Origin: Dendrolimus kikuchii
Taxonomy: Eukaryota > Arthropoda > Insecta > Lepidoptera > Lasiocampidae
NCBI GenBank assembly: GCA_019925095.2
Contig: CM034411.1
Coordinates: 8,578,001 to 8,642,000, forward strand
Length of the DNA stretch: 64,000 bases
Direction of reading: 5' to 3'
Made by a program: the position numbers and the translations under genes
The notes under the pieces: model-generated
Told to the model about the DNA's origin: nothing
The model's input: the letters and a program-made list of their open reading frames with translations, nothing else
Database searches by the model: none
Shown: positions 44,240 to 56,215 of the stretch, piece after piece
Layout: each line of letters starts with the position of its first letter
How positions within the stretch are numbered: position 1 is the first letter of the stretch

Positions 44240-45522
44240 ACTAGTCTGGCCATAAATACTGCTACATAAAAACTTTAATTATTTTGAATTTGGAACACGT
44301 ATATTATTCTAAAAACTTCTTTCGATTTTGCGCCATTTTACATATTTTTCGTGTTCATTATCAAACTACAATATGGAATGGGGTGTTAAAGAAAATATGA
44401 TTGCACTGATCGCCTTGCACAAAGTGGGTATGGAGCCGTCGGTCATATTCCAGACACTTCAAAAGCTTGGTATCAGCCGTATGTTCGTATATCGTACTAT
44501 CAACAGACACAACAACACTTCGTCTGTCGAAGACCAGAAAAGATCGGGGCGGCCGCGTGCTGTTAGAACTACAAAGGGTGGTTATGCAGTTAAATCCAGA
44601 ATTTGTCGAAACGAAGAGATATGAATTTTCGAGAAATGAAGATTATCGTTAGGACTCTGTCGCGTATTATAAAACAAGACCTAAAGCTCGGTGCTTATCG
44701 TCGATATACAGGACATGCCCTAAATCAATCTTTACAATTAAAGACAGTGGATCGATCAAAACGCCTTCTGTCGCGATACGCAGGTGAAAGACACAAAAAT
44801 GTCCTCTTTACCGATGAAAAAATTTCACGACAGAAGAACACTACAATAAGCAAAATAATAAAGTGTACGCTCACAGTTCTAAAGAAGCTACTCAAGTGGT
44901 CGGAAAGGTAAAACGTGGTCATCATCCTGCGTCAGTGATGGTTTGGTGGGGCGTGACTTATCAAGGAGTCACAAAACTACATTTTTGTGAAAAAGGAGTG
45001 AAAACTTGAGCCAAAGTGTATCAAGATACAGTCTTGGATCATGTTGTGAAACCTCTCAGCAATACACTTTTTAAAAATATACCATGCACTTTCCAGCAGG
45101 ACTCTGCACCTGGTCACAAGGCACGAACTACCCAAGCCTGGCTTGAAACCAACGTTCCGGACTTTATAAGAGCTGAAGACTGGCCCTCATCTAGCCCAGA
45201 CCTCAACCCTCTAGACTTCAAATTACGGTCAGTTTTAGATGACATGGCCTGCTCTAAACGACACGGCGACATTGAGCCTCTTAAAAAAATTTTGGAGCAA
45301 GCAGTGGCGAAATTTCCCTTGGAAACAGTGCGTAAATCCATAGATTCGTGGCCAAACAGATTAAAGGCCTGTATGAAAGCCAAAGGTGGCCATTTCGAAT
45401 AGAATATTTTTTTATTATTTGCTGAGACTAATTAATATGTAGGTATAAATTATAATAATATTACATTACTTCATTAAAAAAAATGCATTTTCATTTGCAA
45501 CAGAACTTATGGCTGGACTAGG
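44240..45522 (+). mobile_element. maT-type mariner transposon (1.28 kb), inactive
   Basis: TIRs ACTAGTCTGGCCATAAATAC and the complement of its partner at 45503-45522 (CCTAGTCCAGCCATAAGT) match, and both ends are flanked by TA (44238-44239, 45523-45524). Total length and TA target fit the mariner/Tc1 superfamily. The transposase inside carries a DD37D-type triad, the mark of the maT clade. Stops and frameshifts show it is dead. Confidence 0.9.
44373..45402 (+). pseudogene. maT (DD37D) transposase pseudogene
   Basis: Starts MEWGVKENMIALIALHKVGM with the N-terminal helix-turn-helix (RTINRHNNTSSVEDQKRSGR) and linker. The catalytic residues are visible: first Asp in LFTDEK near 44812, second Asp in FQQDSAPGH at 45100-45102, and third Asp in DLNPLDF at 45214-45216, with 37 residues between the last two. 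WWGV and SSSPDLNPLDF are mariner hallmarks. Frameshifts near 44600-44625 and near 44830 and an in-frame TGA at 45007-45009 break it. Ends GGHFE. Confidence 0.9.
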
Positions 45523-46129
45523 TATAAACATGTATTTCGACAAATTGTAAAAGAAAGGACGATCAGAGACAAATAGATTAAAATTCTATTAGATTTAGAT
45601 CTACAAGTTATATCTGGCTAACAGTAACTTACATATAAATTAATATGAAATTGATGTGTTTTTAATTGATTGAATAAGTTTCATGTCCATTTAGGTCTTA
45701 AATATTATAGCGTAATTATATTGCTATTATTGCTTTACCACGGAGGCTCTACAGGTCAGGTAACAACAGCTCAGCAAAAAATAGGCGATTAAACCAGAAT
45801 TTCTCAAAGTACAGGTCGCGACCCACTCACGGGTTCCTAGCGAATATTGAAATCGTGTAATTATATTGTTATTATTGTTTTGAACACGGAGGCTCTACAG
45901 GGCAGGCGACAACAGATGGTCAACAAAACTGGGTGACTGAACCAGGATTTCCCAAATTACGGGTCGCGACCCACTCACGGGTTCCAAGCGAATATTGTAT
46001 GGGTACTAAAAAATACAATAATCCATCAGTCAACTGAATTAACAAGCGGACTGGTGCTGATTGTACACCTTTAAAAATAAATCTGGCAATTGCGTAGTAC
46101 TTCACTAGCTATGAAAAGTTTGGTAGAGT
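45523..46129. other. AT-rich with a short tandem-like duplication
   Basis: Two similar segments, near 45730-45855 (CACGGAGGCTCTACAGGTCA) and near 45880-45995 (CACGGAGGCTCTACAGGGCA), share TCGCGACCCACTCACGGGTT and GCGAATATTG. They look like a direct duplication of about 160 bp. No gene. Confidence 0.5.
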
Positions 46130-46960
46130 TTTTTTTTATAGCTGAAGTACAGCAAACAGGCTGACGGCCCACCTGGTGGAAAGCGGTTACCGTCGCCTAT
46201 GGATGTTTGCAACATTAGAGATGTCACCAACGTGCCGCCGGCCTCGAAGTATAACACCCTTTTTGAAAAACTCCATATCGTAGCGCTGTGGGAAAACCTC
46301 GGCTGGGAGCTCATTTCAAATCCTCACGGTACGCAAGAGAGACGTTCTACAGAACCGTTGCGTACATGAGCGAAGCGGCTCAAGGAAGTGGGGGGTGAAC
46401 TCACAACCAATGGCGAACGATGCGATGGTAGAAAGAGCACGAAGGCACCATTCTAAACAGTTCTTCGGAACACTCCCTGTTATACAGTCGGTAGAATTCG
46501 CAGAAAGAAGCAAAGTCTCTAGTCAAAGTCTCCTAAGGCCAAGCGTATCTATACCGTCTGTGAGTAAGTGATCATCAACAACGCGAACGGCTCGACGTTG
46601 AATACAGTCCAGGGGATTAAGTTGGTAGGCAGGTGCTCCGGCCCAAAGGTATGAGCAGTACTCCATATGCGGCCTGGGCTTTATAAAACACAAGGCGTTC
46701 CGCGGTGTGAAGTACTGCTTGGACCGGTTTAGGACTCCCAGCTTCTTGGAGGCAAGTTTTGCCTTGCCTCCAAGATGGCCCCATCGTTCGCGATGTCAAC
46801 ACCGAGGATTCCACTTTTGGAGGTGGTAAGGGGAGTTCCTTGAAACTGAAGCGCTTGCTCGAATGGAGTTTTATTGGCCGAGAATACTCAGACCTGTGTC
46901 TTCTTGGGGTTGAAATGGACAAGGTTTTATCTCCCCCATTCTGAGACTCTAAAAAAGAGT
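46130..46960 (-). pseudogene. CR1/Jockey-type LINE ORF2 C-terminal region (minus strand)
   Basis: On the complement, broken frames contain STPRRHRSEYSRPIKLHSSK, GRIWSTAHTFGPEHLPTNLI (counterpart of YCSHLW.GA..YQL), IRLALGDFD and, at the end, RVLYFEAGGTLVTSLMLQTS, then the tail GTAACCGCTTTCCACCAGGT. This order matches the end of a lepidopteran LINE ORF2. Many frameshifts and stops. It is the longest copy of the family whose 3' ends recur at 25.5, 26.9, 33.9, 37.0 and 40.0 kb. Confidence 0.8.
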
Positions 46961-49499
46961 TAGCAAACGTATATTGTTTTCGTCATTTGGTAGCAGAACC
47001 ATACAAAATTATTTTATCAGAAATAACCCATATCTCAAAAACTAGTCTACGGATATTGTTCAAACAAATTTTTGTTTAAAGTTTTTGAAGTCCTACTATC
47101 TCAAGTTTTCTTAGAATTTTCTACTTCATTGTTCAAACGTCAAAAGAGGGGTGTATCCTTTATAAAAAAAATGATGGGAATAACTCCTCATAATGCCTTA
47201 AATAAATAAGAAATGGTATTTAGGAACATTATTAGTTTTGGGAGGCTGAAATGCCATAAAAAATATTCCCCCAGTTAAACGTATGAGCTATCTCATTTTT
47301 TTTTTGTAGTTTCGATACATAATTAACACATAAAGTTTGGCGGCATAGAGAATAAATAGTACGTTCTGTAAAGTTTAATCTGCACATGTACTTCTTGAAA
47401 AGAATGAACTGACATACGGACCTAAAGATTGCCTAACACTACGACTACTAGGATCGTTGAAAAAAATATCATTTCTTGCCTCTAAATGCCATACGTAACA
47501 TAAGTTGTTTTTTTGATGAAGTTGGCTAGACGTGACATTTATTGTCCAGATCTGAACTCAAAAGGACTAATCAACTTGGCCTTAGGGAGAGAATATTACT
47601 CCATATACCTATAGTCAATAGCAACTACAGACAAATGACAAATTATCATACGAAGCTCAAACTCTTTCAATGAAAATAGTAGTAGACTGAAATCTAGATC
47701 TGTATTGCACAATTATAAATTCTGTTAAGCGCAATCTGGCTCAAGAATTTTTTGATAGAACTAACAGCTAAAATTTTGTTATATTAGTATCCCTCGATAT
47801 CGTGTATGTACTCGTATATATATTTTTTCTTTACCAATAGGTGGAAGCTTGTTACCAGCATCTTTAAAAAAAATATTGTTGCTACTATATTTTGTATGTA
47901 TTGTACAGTAAGCCTTCCTAAAATAAAATAAATAACGGCACCATGTTTCTCCAAAATGTCTACGAACTTTAGTATAGTAAGAAGTATATAAACTTAGCTA
48001 AACATTATAAGTACAGTGACTTACTTCCGAAAGCCGAAGCCTTGAGTAATCCAAATGATTTTAATAATAATCCTGATTCATTAAATCAATACCACAGTCG
48101 TGTATCACTCGAGTCAATTGATACTCATGCAAATGTGTTGAACATTTTATGTTTCTGTGATTTTAATGTTATCATTGGGTCATTTGTATTAATAAATATA
48201 ATTAAAGTATCTGTCTGTGGTTTAAAAATAAATGTGATTTATGTGAATACTCCTATTTATGCGATGCTTAATCATTAATGACCGTTTTTTATAATTAATG
48301 TCTACCTGAAAGTTTTTATTCAATAGGCTCAGAAATAGTCAGAAACAACTCAATGAATTCAATGATAATTTTAGGTGTTAAAAGAGGAATTTTATCTTAA
48401 ATTGTCGTTTATATTTCATTTCGACCAACAGGGTTTAGAATGCATTAATATATATTTATTCAGTGCGGACCAGTGGTTCCCTAAATTGAATTTACTGCGA
48501 CCCCACGATACTAAACTTCCAAATTCAGGACTTATCTCTTGGCTGTTGTTAAAAAAAGGAGCGTATCAGTATGCATGAAGGGCTGTTCAAATTATTAGAA
48601 AAAATCAATTACATTCATTTTTTTCAAATAATGAACTACAAGAGTGCTATTTTAACTAGAAGAATGTTTTTGTTGCATCAACTTCAATTTTAGTTACTTT
48701 GAATCGCAATAAGTTTGATACGTACAATTAATTTCGGTATTTCGTTTTGATATTAATCATGAAAATAAACTAGTACTCACTTAATATTCATTCTCAACTA
48801 CTGTGGGTCGCAACCTATAGCTTGAGTAATTCTGGTTTGACAATTCTGGTCAACGCATCGGATTCCTTAGTGCTGCAATTGTCCATGGGCGACGGTAGTT
48901 ACATGCAGGTGGACCGTCTGTCCATTTGTTTACAAGCAGACATAGAAACAACACGCACACGAAGTCACGGCCATCTCTAGTACTAAATATAATAAACGTG
49001 GTTCTTTACATATTAAAATAGTATTTATGTATTTGACGTCATCGTTATTTAATAGTAAAATAACTAACCGAACTTAATTTTAATTGTTTATGTTTAGTGA
49101 CCTTTAAACAACAGAGTTTGAAATGTATTGGAAGCATGTCTATTTTAAAACGCCACGTAATGTTAAAGAAAGTAATGCAATAAACTATATTCACAGAGTT
49201 TACTTGAATGATTAGTTTTATGTAGTTAATTTATTGTGCAAATTCAGAATTTTTGTCAGTGTTTGGACAAATGGTGAACATGTTATCCTTCGTCCAGTGT
49301 GCTTTGTGTCTGGTCCGACACGCACTTGGCTACTTATTATAATAACTTTTTTAAAGACTATAATATTGTATACCTTCAACAGCCCATTTTTATAATAAAT
49401 ATATTTTATTAGCTTTATGTATTGTTCTTTTAAAATATACATTTTTTATTGTTTAATTTATTAATTATCTATATTGACCTTGGTATGAAGTCGTATTAA
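46961..49499. other. No gene recognised
   Basis: AT-rich. An AT-driven ORF at 48042-48278 (Asn-rich start, hydrophobic end) has no splice signals or known motif. A SINE tail (GTCCATGGGCGACGGTAGTT) is at 48841-48935. Confidence 0.4.
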
Positions 49500-49839
49500 C
49501 ATTGTCCTTGAAACCAAATGTAAAATTCCAAACAGATTACCGGTTTATATGGAACTCTACGAGACTGGAAGCTCTGTGTAAAAGTTTTTGCATGCAAGCG
49601 CACGTGAACCGGCGTGAATGATATACAGCGGGCGAGACCAGTCGCGGTGCGACCTCTCAGCGCTTATCACGACGCACAATGCTACATTAACCAATAAAAG
49701 ATTATTAAAAAAACAATTATAAAAAAACAAAAAAGTGACACTTCGTGACATTACCGGTGAAAATTCGCGCGTTAAAATTAACAGACTAATGTGCCCATAA
49801 TTTGTGTATGCTAAAAGAATTCTCGTATTTACGTTAATT

Positions 49840-49992
49840 ATTTCATAGTGTTCAGTTAATTTCAATTCGATGATGTAACTTAGGATTGTTTGGATCTTTT
49901 GTTCGGTGATTTGTAGTGTGTACACAGAGACAGAAAGTGATTTAGTGACGTGCTAAAAAGGAACTTTTCGAACTATTCCCGCCGCTGGATTG
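49840..49992 (+). promoter_or_regulatory. Candidate promoter and untranslated first exon
   Basis: A CpG-richer patch at 49590-49680 (TACAGCGGGCGAGACCAGTC, TCGCGGTGCGACCTCTCAGC) precedes an initiator-like TCAGTT near 49855. A stop-rich but repeat-free stretch follows (TCGGTGATTTGTAGTGTGTA) and ends at CCGCCGCTGGATTG|GTATGT, a good donor. This is how an insect non-coding first exon often looks. It could be an internal ankyrin promoter or the start of another plus-strand gene. Inference only. Confidence 0.3.
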
Positions 49993-52900
49993 GTATGTTT
50001 CGGTAATTGAATACTTAAGTGTGTTATCTCCTAATCTGCTTGTTCGTTTTTGATTAATTTTCTGGATTACTGTGTGTGTGTTCTTGGTACGGCGTTTATG
50101 GCGTATCGCCAAAAGGTATTATTAAACCGGTAGCTGGAATCTCAATTTTACACAGAACACACGGCAAGCGAAAGTTATTTTTGCGACAAATCATACTCAA
50201 TGAGTAAGACGCTTTTTTGTTTTATTTCTTTTGGATTCCTTCAATTTTAGTTTGTGAATGATTGTTATTATATAATGTTTAGTTTATTAATCGTATTTGT
50301 TATGTTCGTATAAGTCTAAAAGGGCAATTGAATCTAATTTAGGAAAAATATATATTGGTAAATGGTTGTACTTGTGGGTAAAGCACCTGTATTTCGTTCA
50401 AACGACGTGTGTTGCAATCTTAATACGGGAGCGTGCACCGTGTAGACACTTTTTTTTAATTTAATGGACCAGCAGCGTAACTTTTGCGATCTAATATTAT
50501 TATTTTAGTAAGACTACATACATACCTATATCGAACAATATAGCTCTTGCAATATACTAAACGGATTTTGGCTAAAGATGTGTTAGTTTATGTACTAGTT
50601 CAGCAGTTATAATCTTCACTAACAAATTCGCAAAAATTTACTACATTTTCAATAACTATTTTAGTAATTAAAAATCAAGTTGCAATTCTACGTAGCCTAC
50701 ATTCATTAAATATACTTTGAAATGTGACCAAGTTTCAACTCGTGAAACTTGTACATTCCATGGCATTGCAAATTCCATATCAATTCAGATAAAAGCCTAC
50801 GCTTGAGCTACTTCTTCTGTCTATTAACAACATTATACGAGTTTGCAAAATAGGTTGTTTTGAACTTCATACTCTAAGATTTGCTATACATACTGTAAAT
50901 AGAGTGCACCTAAATACATTAATTTGCAATTATATCATGATAATTTACGACTAAATATTCCATATGAATTAATTAAAATTCTTACAATAATAATATTCTA
51001 GAATCGAAACTATCGTTATACAAAAACTTATTTTAAACATCTGTATGACGTTTTAATATTTGTTAACTTAATATTTTTATTCAGTTATATTATACAAAAC
51101 CAATTTAATGTATGTATTGGTTACATGTATTGTTAATGTACCTGAATTCTATTGTCCTGAGAGTAGATGACACATTTTGCTTTGATATTCAAAGTATGAA
51201 TCACCACAATACCCAATATAGAGTTACTGCATAATTTCCATGTCAAATATTGAATATAATACTTGATATACATATCATCACGCTTGGTTTGCTACAATGA
51301 ATATTCAGTAAAAACCTAATTAAAATACTAAAATCGCAATAAACTTAATACAGTGTGAGACAAAACCATAAAACACGATATGAGCAAATCATGTTTGTAC
51401 TTTATTTTCGTAACCATGAGCTGGTTGTCTCATTCTAAAGACGTAGGGTAAAGATATAAATTCCTTAAATAACTGATTTCGTCTGTGGTTATGCTCAAAA
51501 ATGAAGAAATGAGCTTTACAGGCTTAGAATGGATTCAAAATATATTTAATTTAGAATTTATTTATTTATTTAATTCATTCATAATTCAAAAACCTTTTAT
51601 ATAAACTTTTTCTGTTTTTAAACGTTATGGTCACCCTGACTCTCGATAAATTGTTTAATTTTATTTTTGGTGACCTGTTTCATAGTCAACTTTTATAGTG
51701 ATATGTTTTCTATGTGACGTAATTATATTCGATGTGATTAAAATTGCAAAATTTAATCTTATTAATTATAACATTAGAATGTGACTGGATTCACACCATT
51801 GCAGCTTTATCGTCTAGTTCGTCGTCTATCGTCAATAAATGAAACATCGAATCAGCGCTTCTTCGTCTTCTTTTTATTTATTTAAATGTTATGAAATATT
51901 TATTTGGCTAGGCTAGGCTCTATTCTTTAAAACAATAAATATGTCCTGAACCTACTGTTAATTTTTAACCAATATTACACGTTAAATAAAACTGCACAGC
52001 AAACATCATCCTTCAAATTCCTGTCAAAAACTGAAATCAGCGCCTAGTTCATAAAAAGTTGCTTAATTACGCGGTTTTATTCATATTAAGTTAGTGTAAG
52101 CTTGTAGGGTTCTTTAAGGTTCTTAAAGAAGTCTTCAAACTTCTCTATCTCAATATGAATAAGACTGTAAATCTTTTGAAGTAGTTCGCTTTTTAGTTTA
52201 GTGAACTTTTCCGTAAAGTGCCAAAGGTATAAAAATCTCACGGCCTCCACAGCATATACTTGTCGGTTATGGCTAATAGCTATCGTGTGATGTAATAAGG
52301 CCAGTCCGACCTCAAGTTTTTCATGTGTGTGAGTTCCTCTGACTCGGAACCTGTTTCGTCGATACTATGTAGGCTGTGCTCAAATGTGAAGTTACAATGT
52401 GTTATACAACCGTGGAAGGTTTTTCAAAACTTTGCCTTTTGCTTTGGCGAATCGGTTGACTCTTGCTGCCCACTCAGAGACCTTTAATGACGATTAAGTT
52501 TAATAACAGCTAGTGCATTCATATAAACACAATTTCTACTTAATAGATATAGCGGCAACTAGGCCCAGCAATTATAAACAAATGATCCTTGAATGTTTGA
52601 AAAACAAGTAAACCATTATATCAAGTATTTCTGACAATTAGCGTCCTCCTTGCGGCTGGTCGCAGGCAATCGGTGTGATCTTGGCTCCGGCTCTGCGTTC
52701 TGGTGAGGTCTCCGTTTCTTCTTCTTCTTTTTAGTTATTGTATACAGACTTTTTTCTGTCTCTCTTTTGTTTTTACTTACTGTAGCTAGTATATTTTCAA
52801 TTATACAATATGTGGCAAATGATGTTGGTGTTGTATTAATTGAAACTACTTATGTATAAGATGCATAATACTACATTCTGTACAATACTGTTTTTTTGTC

Positions 52901-53461
52901 CAAATAAATTAAAAAAAATTACAATTATAAATTATTTAAAAATGGGGACTTTTGGGCCGAAGAAATGTGTTCCAATTTTATATTACAAAAAGAAAAACAT
53001 CGGCCCAAAATTCTATCTGGATGAAGAAAAATCTTAAATTTAAGGTCACAAATAAAATAAGTTATCCATGATCAAAATAATAATTGATTTATGGCAATTA
53101 ATTTCAGCAATTAATAATATGAAAACACTAACACCCGACGACTAATTCATTCCAAATAACTAATGTCTGTCCAAATAACTAAAGCTAAACCCACTACAAT
53201 TATAAAAAATATCAACATGATTAAAAAAAAACTTAAAATCACTATCTCTTTACAATCTTGGGCCAAGACGCCAAGAATGTATGAAAGCGTATCCGTTTCC
53301 TTCGACATTTTTTAGGTTTCCGTGGCCATTTTAGTAAAAATGTATAAAATGGTCATGCTATAATATAACATGGCCGGTAATTGAATTTTACACCTTAGAA
53401 AAATATTTTTTGTCGCATGTATGTACTTTATGAAGCAGAAAGCGCATTGTAAATTATGAAT
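49993..53461. other. AT-rich, no gene recognised
   Basis: Only a decayed copy of the 7192-type hairpin at 52072-52167 stands out. A GC-richer patch near 52640-52710 (GGTCGCAGGCAATCGGTGTG) is too short to classify. No exon seen. Confidence 0.4.
52072..52167. repeat. Decayed foldback MITE related to 7192-7290
   Basis: Outer ends CGGTTTTATTCATATTAAGT and CAATATGAATAAGACTG, with TTCTTTAAGG in the centre, correspond to the hairpin at 7192 in structure and size, with many substitutions. Confidence 0.6.
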
Positions 53462-53600
53462 GAATGTGCTTTATCGTGTGTTCAAAGATATAGTTAACAG
53501 AAATAACAAAATTACAATAGGCGGTCTTATTGCTATTGGCGATTTCTTCCAGACAACCTTTGGATGAACATAGATGGATTTTATTCCGTCGGTCCCTTAT
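53462..53600 (-). mobile_element. LINE 3' UTR tail (minus strand)
   Basis: The complement contains GGAAGAAATCGCCAATAGCA and ATAAGACCGCC, with an AT-rich end at 53462 (ACGATAAAGCACATTCATTC), matching the tails at 21467-21600 and 28530-28650. Confidence 0.6.
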
Positions 53601-53627
53601 AATAGTATTTTTAACATTAGCATAATA

Positions 53628-54523
53628 CAGTCGACTTTCGTTAATTCGAAACTCGAGGGACTCTTAAAATATTACGAACTATCGAGCGTTTGAAATATCA
53701 AATGATTCGAAATTTTTGAGCAAAAAGAAATAAAACTTTGAATTATTGATGTTGATAATCAATTATATATTATATACATATTTATTAACTTCTATTCTTT
53801 AACAATGAAAACAACAACGAAAGAGTAACAGTAACTGAAACTTAACTACACAAACCAATCCGTGCGGAAGTGTGTGTCAAACTATATAATCATTACAAAA
53901 AGGTTTTTAAATACAAGCTTTCGAGATCCTAGATATCATATAGCAGCAGACTGCTAGCCAAGACAAGTAAAACGAGCCCAAACACGACGGGTCTATCTCG
54001 TTTAGTACAGGAGTTCCTACAGCCACCTTCCGACTCCATCATCAGATCAGCTCTATGGTACCATATTATTGCATTGTCACGCTATATACATGTGCGTGCA
54101 AAATTTCAACTCAATCGGAAACCGGGAATTTGGTGAAATTTAACTTGCAAGATTCCATCCGAACTTACATACGTCCATTGCAAGTTAAATAAAAGCTTGT
54201 AAAAAAAATACAAAAGCCTGTGTACGATGATACAAGTTTGAACTTGTCAGCAGCGGGCACACGTACTCAACTCGATGGATTACTCGGGCTTGTTTATAAG
54301 AGGATCTGATCCTTTATGAATTGTCGAGTGTTTGACACCGATGAGTTCGAATTAACTAGTCGTTTTGTTACGTAGCAATGATTTTTTTTGTTCGAATTAC
54401 CAAGTGCATAAAAATATATTGATTTAGTTCGAAATATAAAGAGATTTTCTGGGGAACTCATGATAACTTTGAATTATAGAGAGGTTCGAATTATCGCAGG
54501 TTTGAATTAACAAGAGTCGACTG
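53628..54523. mobile_element. pogo/Tigger-like DNA element with a nested MITE
   Basis: TIRs CAGTCGACTTTCGTTAATTC and the complement of GAATTAACAAGAGTCGACTG match, and each side is flanked by TA (53626-53627, 54524-54525). Internal ends carry repeated TTCGAA/ATTCGAAAT motifs typical of Tigger-type elements. No transposase frame. The 290-bp MITE (53912-54201) sits inside, so the host element is about 606 bp. Confidence 0.75.
53912..54201. mobile_element. 290-bp MITE, copy 2, nested in the Tigger-like element
   Basis: Same ends and length as 353-642, in the same orientation, with substitutions scattered through the interior (for example GCAGCAGACTGCTAGCCAAG against the matching block at about 381). 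It lies wholly within 53628-54523 and so was inserted later. Confidence 0.8.
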
Positions 54524-54819
54524 TATCAAAGTTATTATTACAGTTACAGTTGTTTACGGGAAAACGTTTGTTGATTATCATTTATTTCCTTACGTTACCA
54601 ATCTGTATTCCGCATAAAATCAACTACGGCATTTATTTTAATTACATTATTTATATTTCTATGTCGCAATCCATATATTGTCAAAGCACGTCTCGAATAA
54701 CACTTTAAACATATTTTATAAATAATTGCGTCTTATTCACCTGTAGAATGAAATTTTTAGACGAACATTACGTGCTTTATCAATAAGTACTCAGAGGCGA
54801 AAATAATATTTATATAAGT

Positions 54820-55225
54820 AACTAGGATATCCCTGCGACTCCGTCCACGATTAACTTGGTATTCCCGCTGGATTCCCGGGACAGCATTTTAAAAAAGAAT
54901 GTGAGCTATCGTTTTAGTGAAAACTGGAATAAGTTAATGTTTATGCTTGCGAACAACTAAATAACTATAATAAATAATAACTAAATTTGCTATCGATCAG
55001 TAAAAAAATCACAAATTCACAATAGAATTATATTTTTTAAGCTGGCCATTTTATACATTCCCAGAAACTTTTCCGAGGAATTCCCAGGATAAAGGTACCG
55101 TAGAGTTTCAGGCTTAGTATTAGCTGTCGACCAGCGAAAACCGCATAGAAATCGGCCCAGTAGTTTTACGTGAATCCCGAACAAACAGATAAGAAATCTA
55201 AAAAAAATGCACCACATTATATTAA
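54820..55225 (+). repeat. Dispersed repeat family C, copy 3
   Basis: AACTAGGATATCCCTGCGAC at the start, GGATTCCCGGGACAGCATTT internally and ACGTGAATCCCGAACAAACA near the end. Same block order as 8884-9350 and 19908-20247. The minus ORF at 55017-55262 is a shadow. Confidence 0.6.
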
Positions 55226-55388
55226 TAGTTAATGTTCGAACATTCTCAATTAGTTGTAGCAATGATAGTCAAAGTTGTCTATATCGACCCACAAGGGTCA
55301 ACTACAACTTTTAAGTAAGGATTGAAATCTTTAAAATGTGAGTAATACTGTGCTAAATGTCAAAAACATTTAAACGTTGATGACATAC

Positions 55389-55472
55389 CGTCTTATTCAT
55401 ATTGAGTTAGAGTTAGGTTGTAGGCTTCTTTAAGAACCTTAAAGACTCCTCAAACTTACTTAGTAATTAATC
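55389..55472. repeat. Decayed foldback MITE (third relative of 7192-7290)
   Basis: Begins CCGTCTTATTCATATTGAGT, centre GGCTTCTTTAAGAACCTTAA, right side CTCAAACTTACTTAGTAATT. The right arm is more damaged than in the other copies. Confidence 0.55.
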
Positions 55473-55494
55473 AGTTACCTTGATATTTAGTATT

Positions 55495-55590
55495 ATGTCC
55501 TTTGTAAGAATAAACCTGAATGGCGCTGTGTTGTTCGTGCCTACCCAGCAAGGGAACTGGCGTGAAGTTATGTATGTATGTATGTCCTTT
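55495..55590 (+). mobile_element. Truncated LINE 3' end, family L
   Basis: AAGAATAAACCTGAATGGCG, TTCGTGCCTACCCAGCAAGG, then GGCGTGAAGTTATGTATGTA and further TATG units. About 90 bp of the family L coding end and tail. Confidence 0.8.
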
Positions 55591-56102
55591 TGTCAATGAT
55601 GTACATTTTATCCCACATAATCGACCCATTTTAAACAGATTAGAAATATATCTATTCAATTTTAATAGTTAATATTAATTAAAAAAAACGAATACGACAA
55701 CACATCAATTTTCCTTGTTTACAGTCATTGACATGTATATTGTTGTGTATATAGACTCGGATAAGGAAGCCTTATCAGTTAATCTGCAGAGCAATGCTCT
55801 GTTGAAATTACTTGAGCAAGCTGATCATGTTAAACAAACTGCAACAACCCACTTATAATTATTTCATTTTGTAGATAAAAATCATTTAATAATTGTGGAA
55901 TTCAATAATTTTAAATATATGGTTAATATTTTGGTATGATGTTAAATATCGACAATTAACGTATACACTAATGTAGCTGATCATTAACGGCGTTTTTTGT
56001 ACCGCTATAAACAAGGCGCATTTGGCCATAGGTACTAACAATAACATTATCAAGTGTTGTGATTTTCTATAGTAATATTATTTATTAAGACGAAGGTCTA
56101 TT

Positions 56103-56215
56103 GACGAATGTCAAAGAAGCAAGTGAGGTGTGTAAGAATAAGCCTAAATGGCGCTCTGTTGTTCTTGCCTACCCCGCAAGGGAACTGGGGTGAAGTTATG
56201 TATGTATGTAAGACG
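56103..56215 (+). mobile_element. Truncated LINE 3' end, family L
   Basis: Frame NVKEASEVCKNKPKWRS is followed by the ORF end and a GTATGTATGTA tail. About 110 bp of family L, with small changes (a CTTGCC for CGTGCC). Confidence 0.8.

Noticed and set aside
46745..46775. A terminator-like hairpin (GGAGGCAAGTTTTGCCTTGC)
   Set aside because: It lies inside a decayed LINE coding region in a eukaryotic genome, where such a terminator has no meaning.
48042..48278. An Asn-rich ORF as a coding exon
   Set aside because: No acceptor before it or donor after it, and AT-driven codon content; most likely chance.
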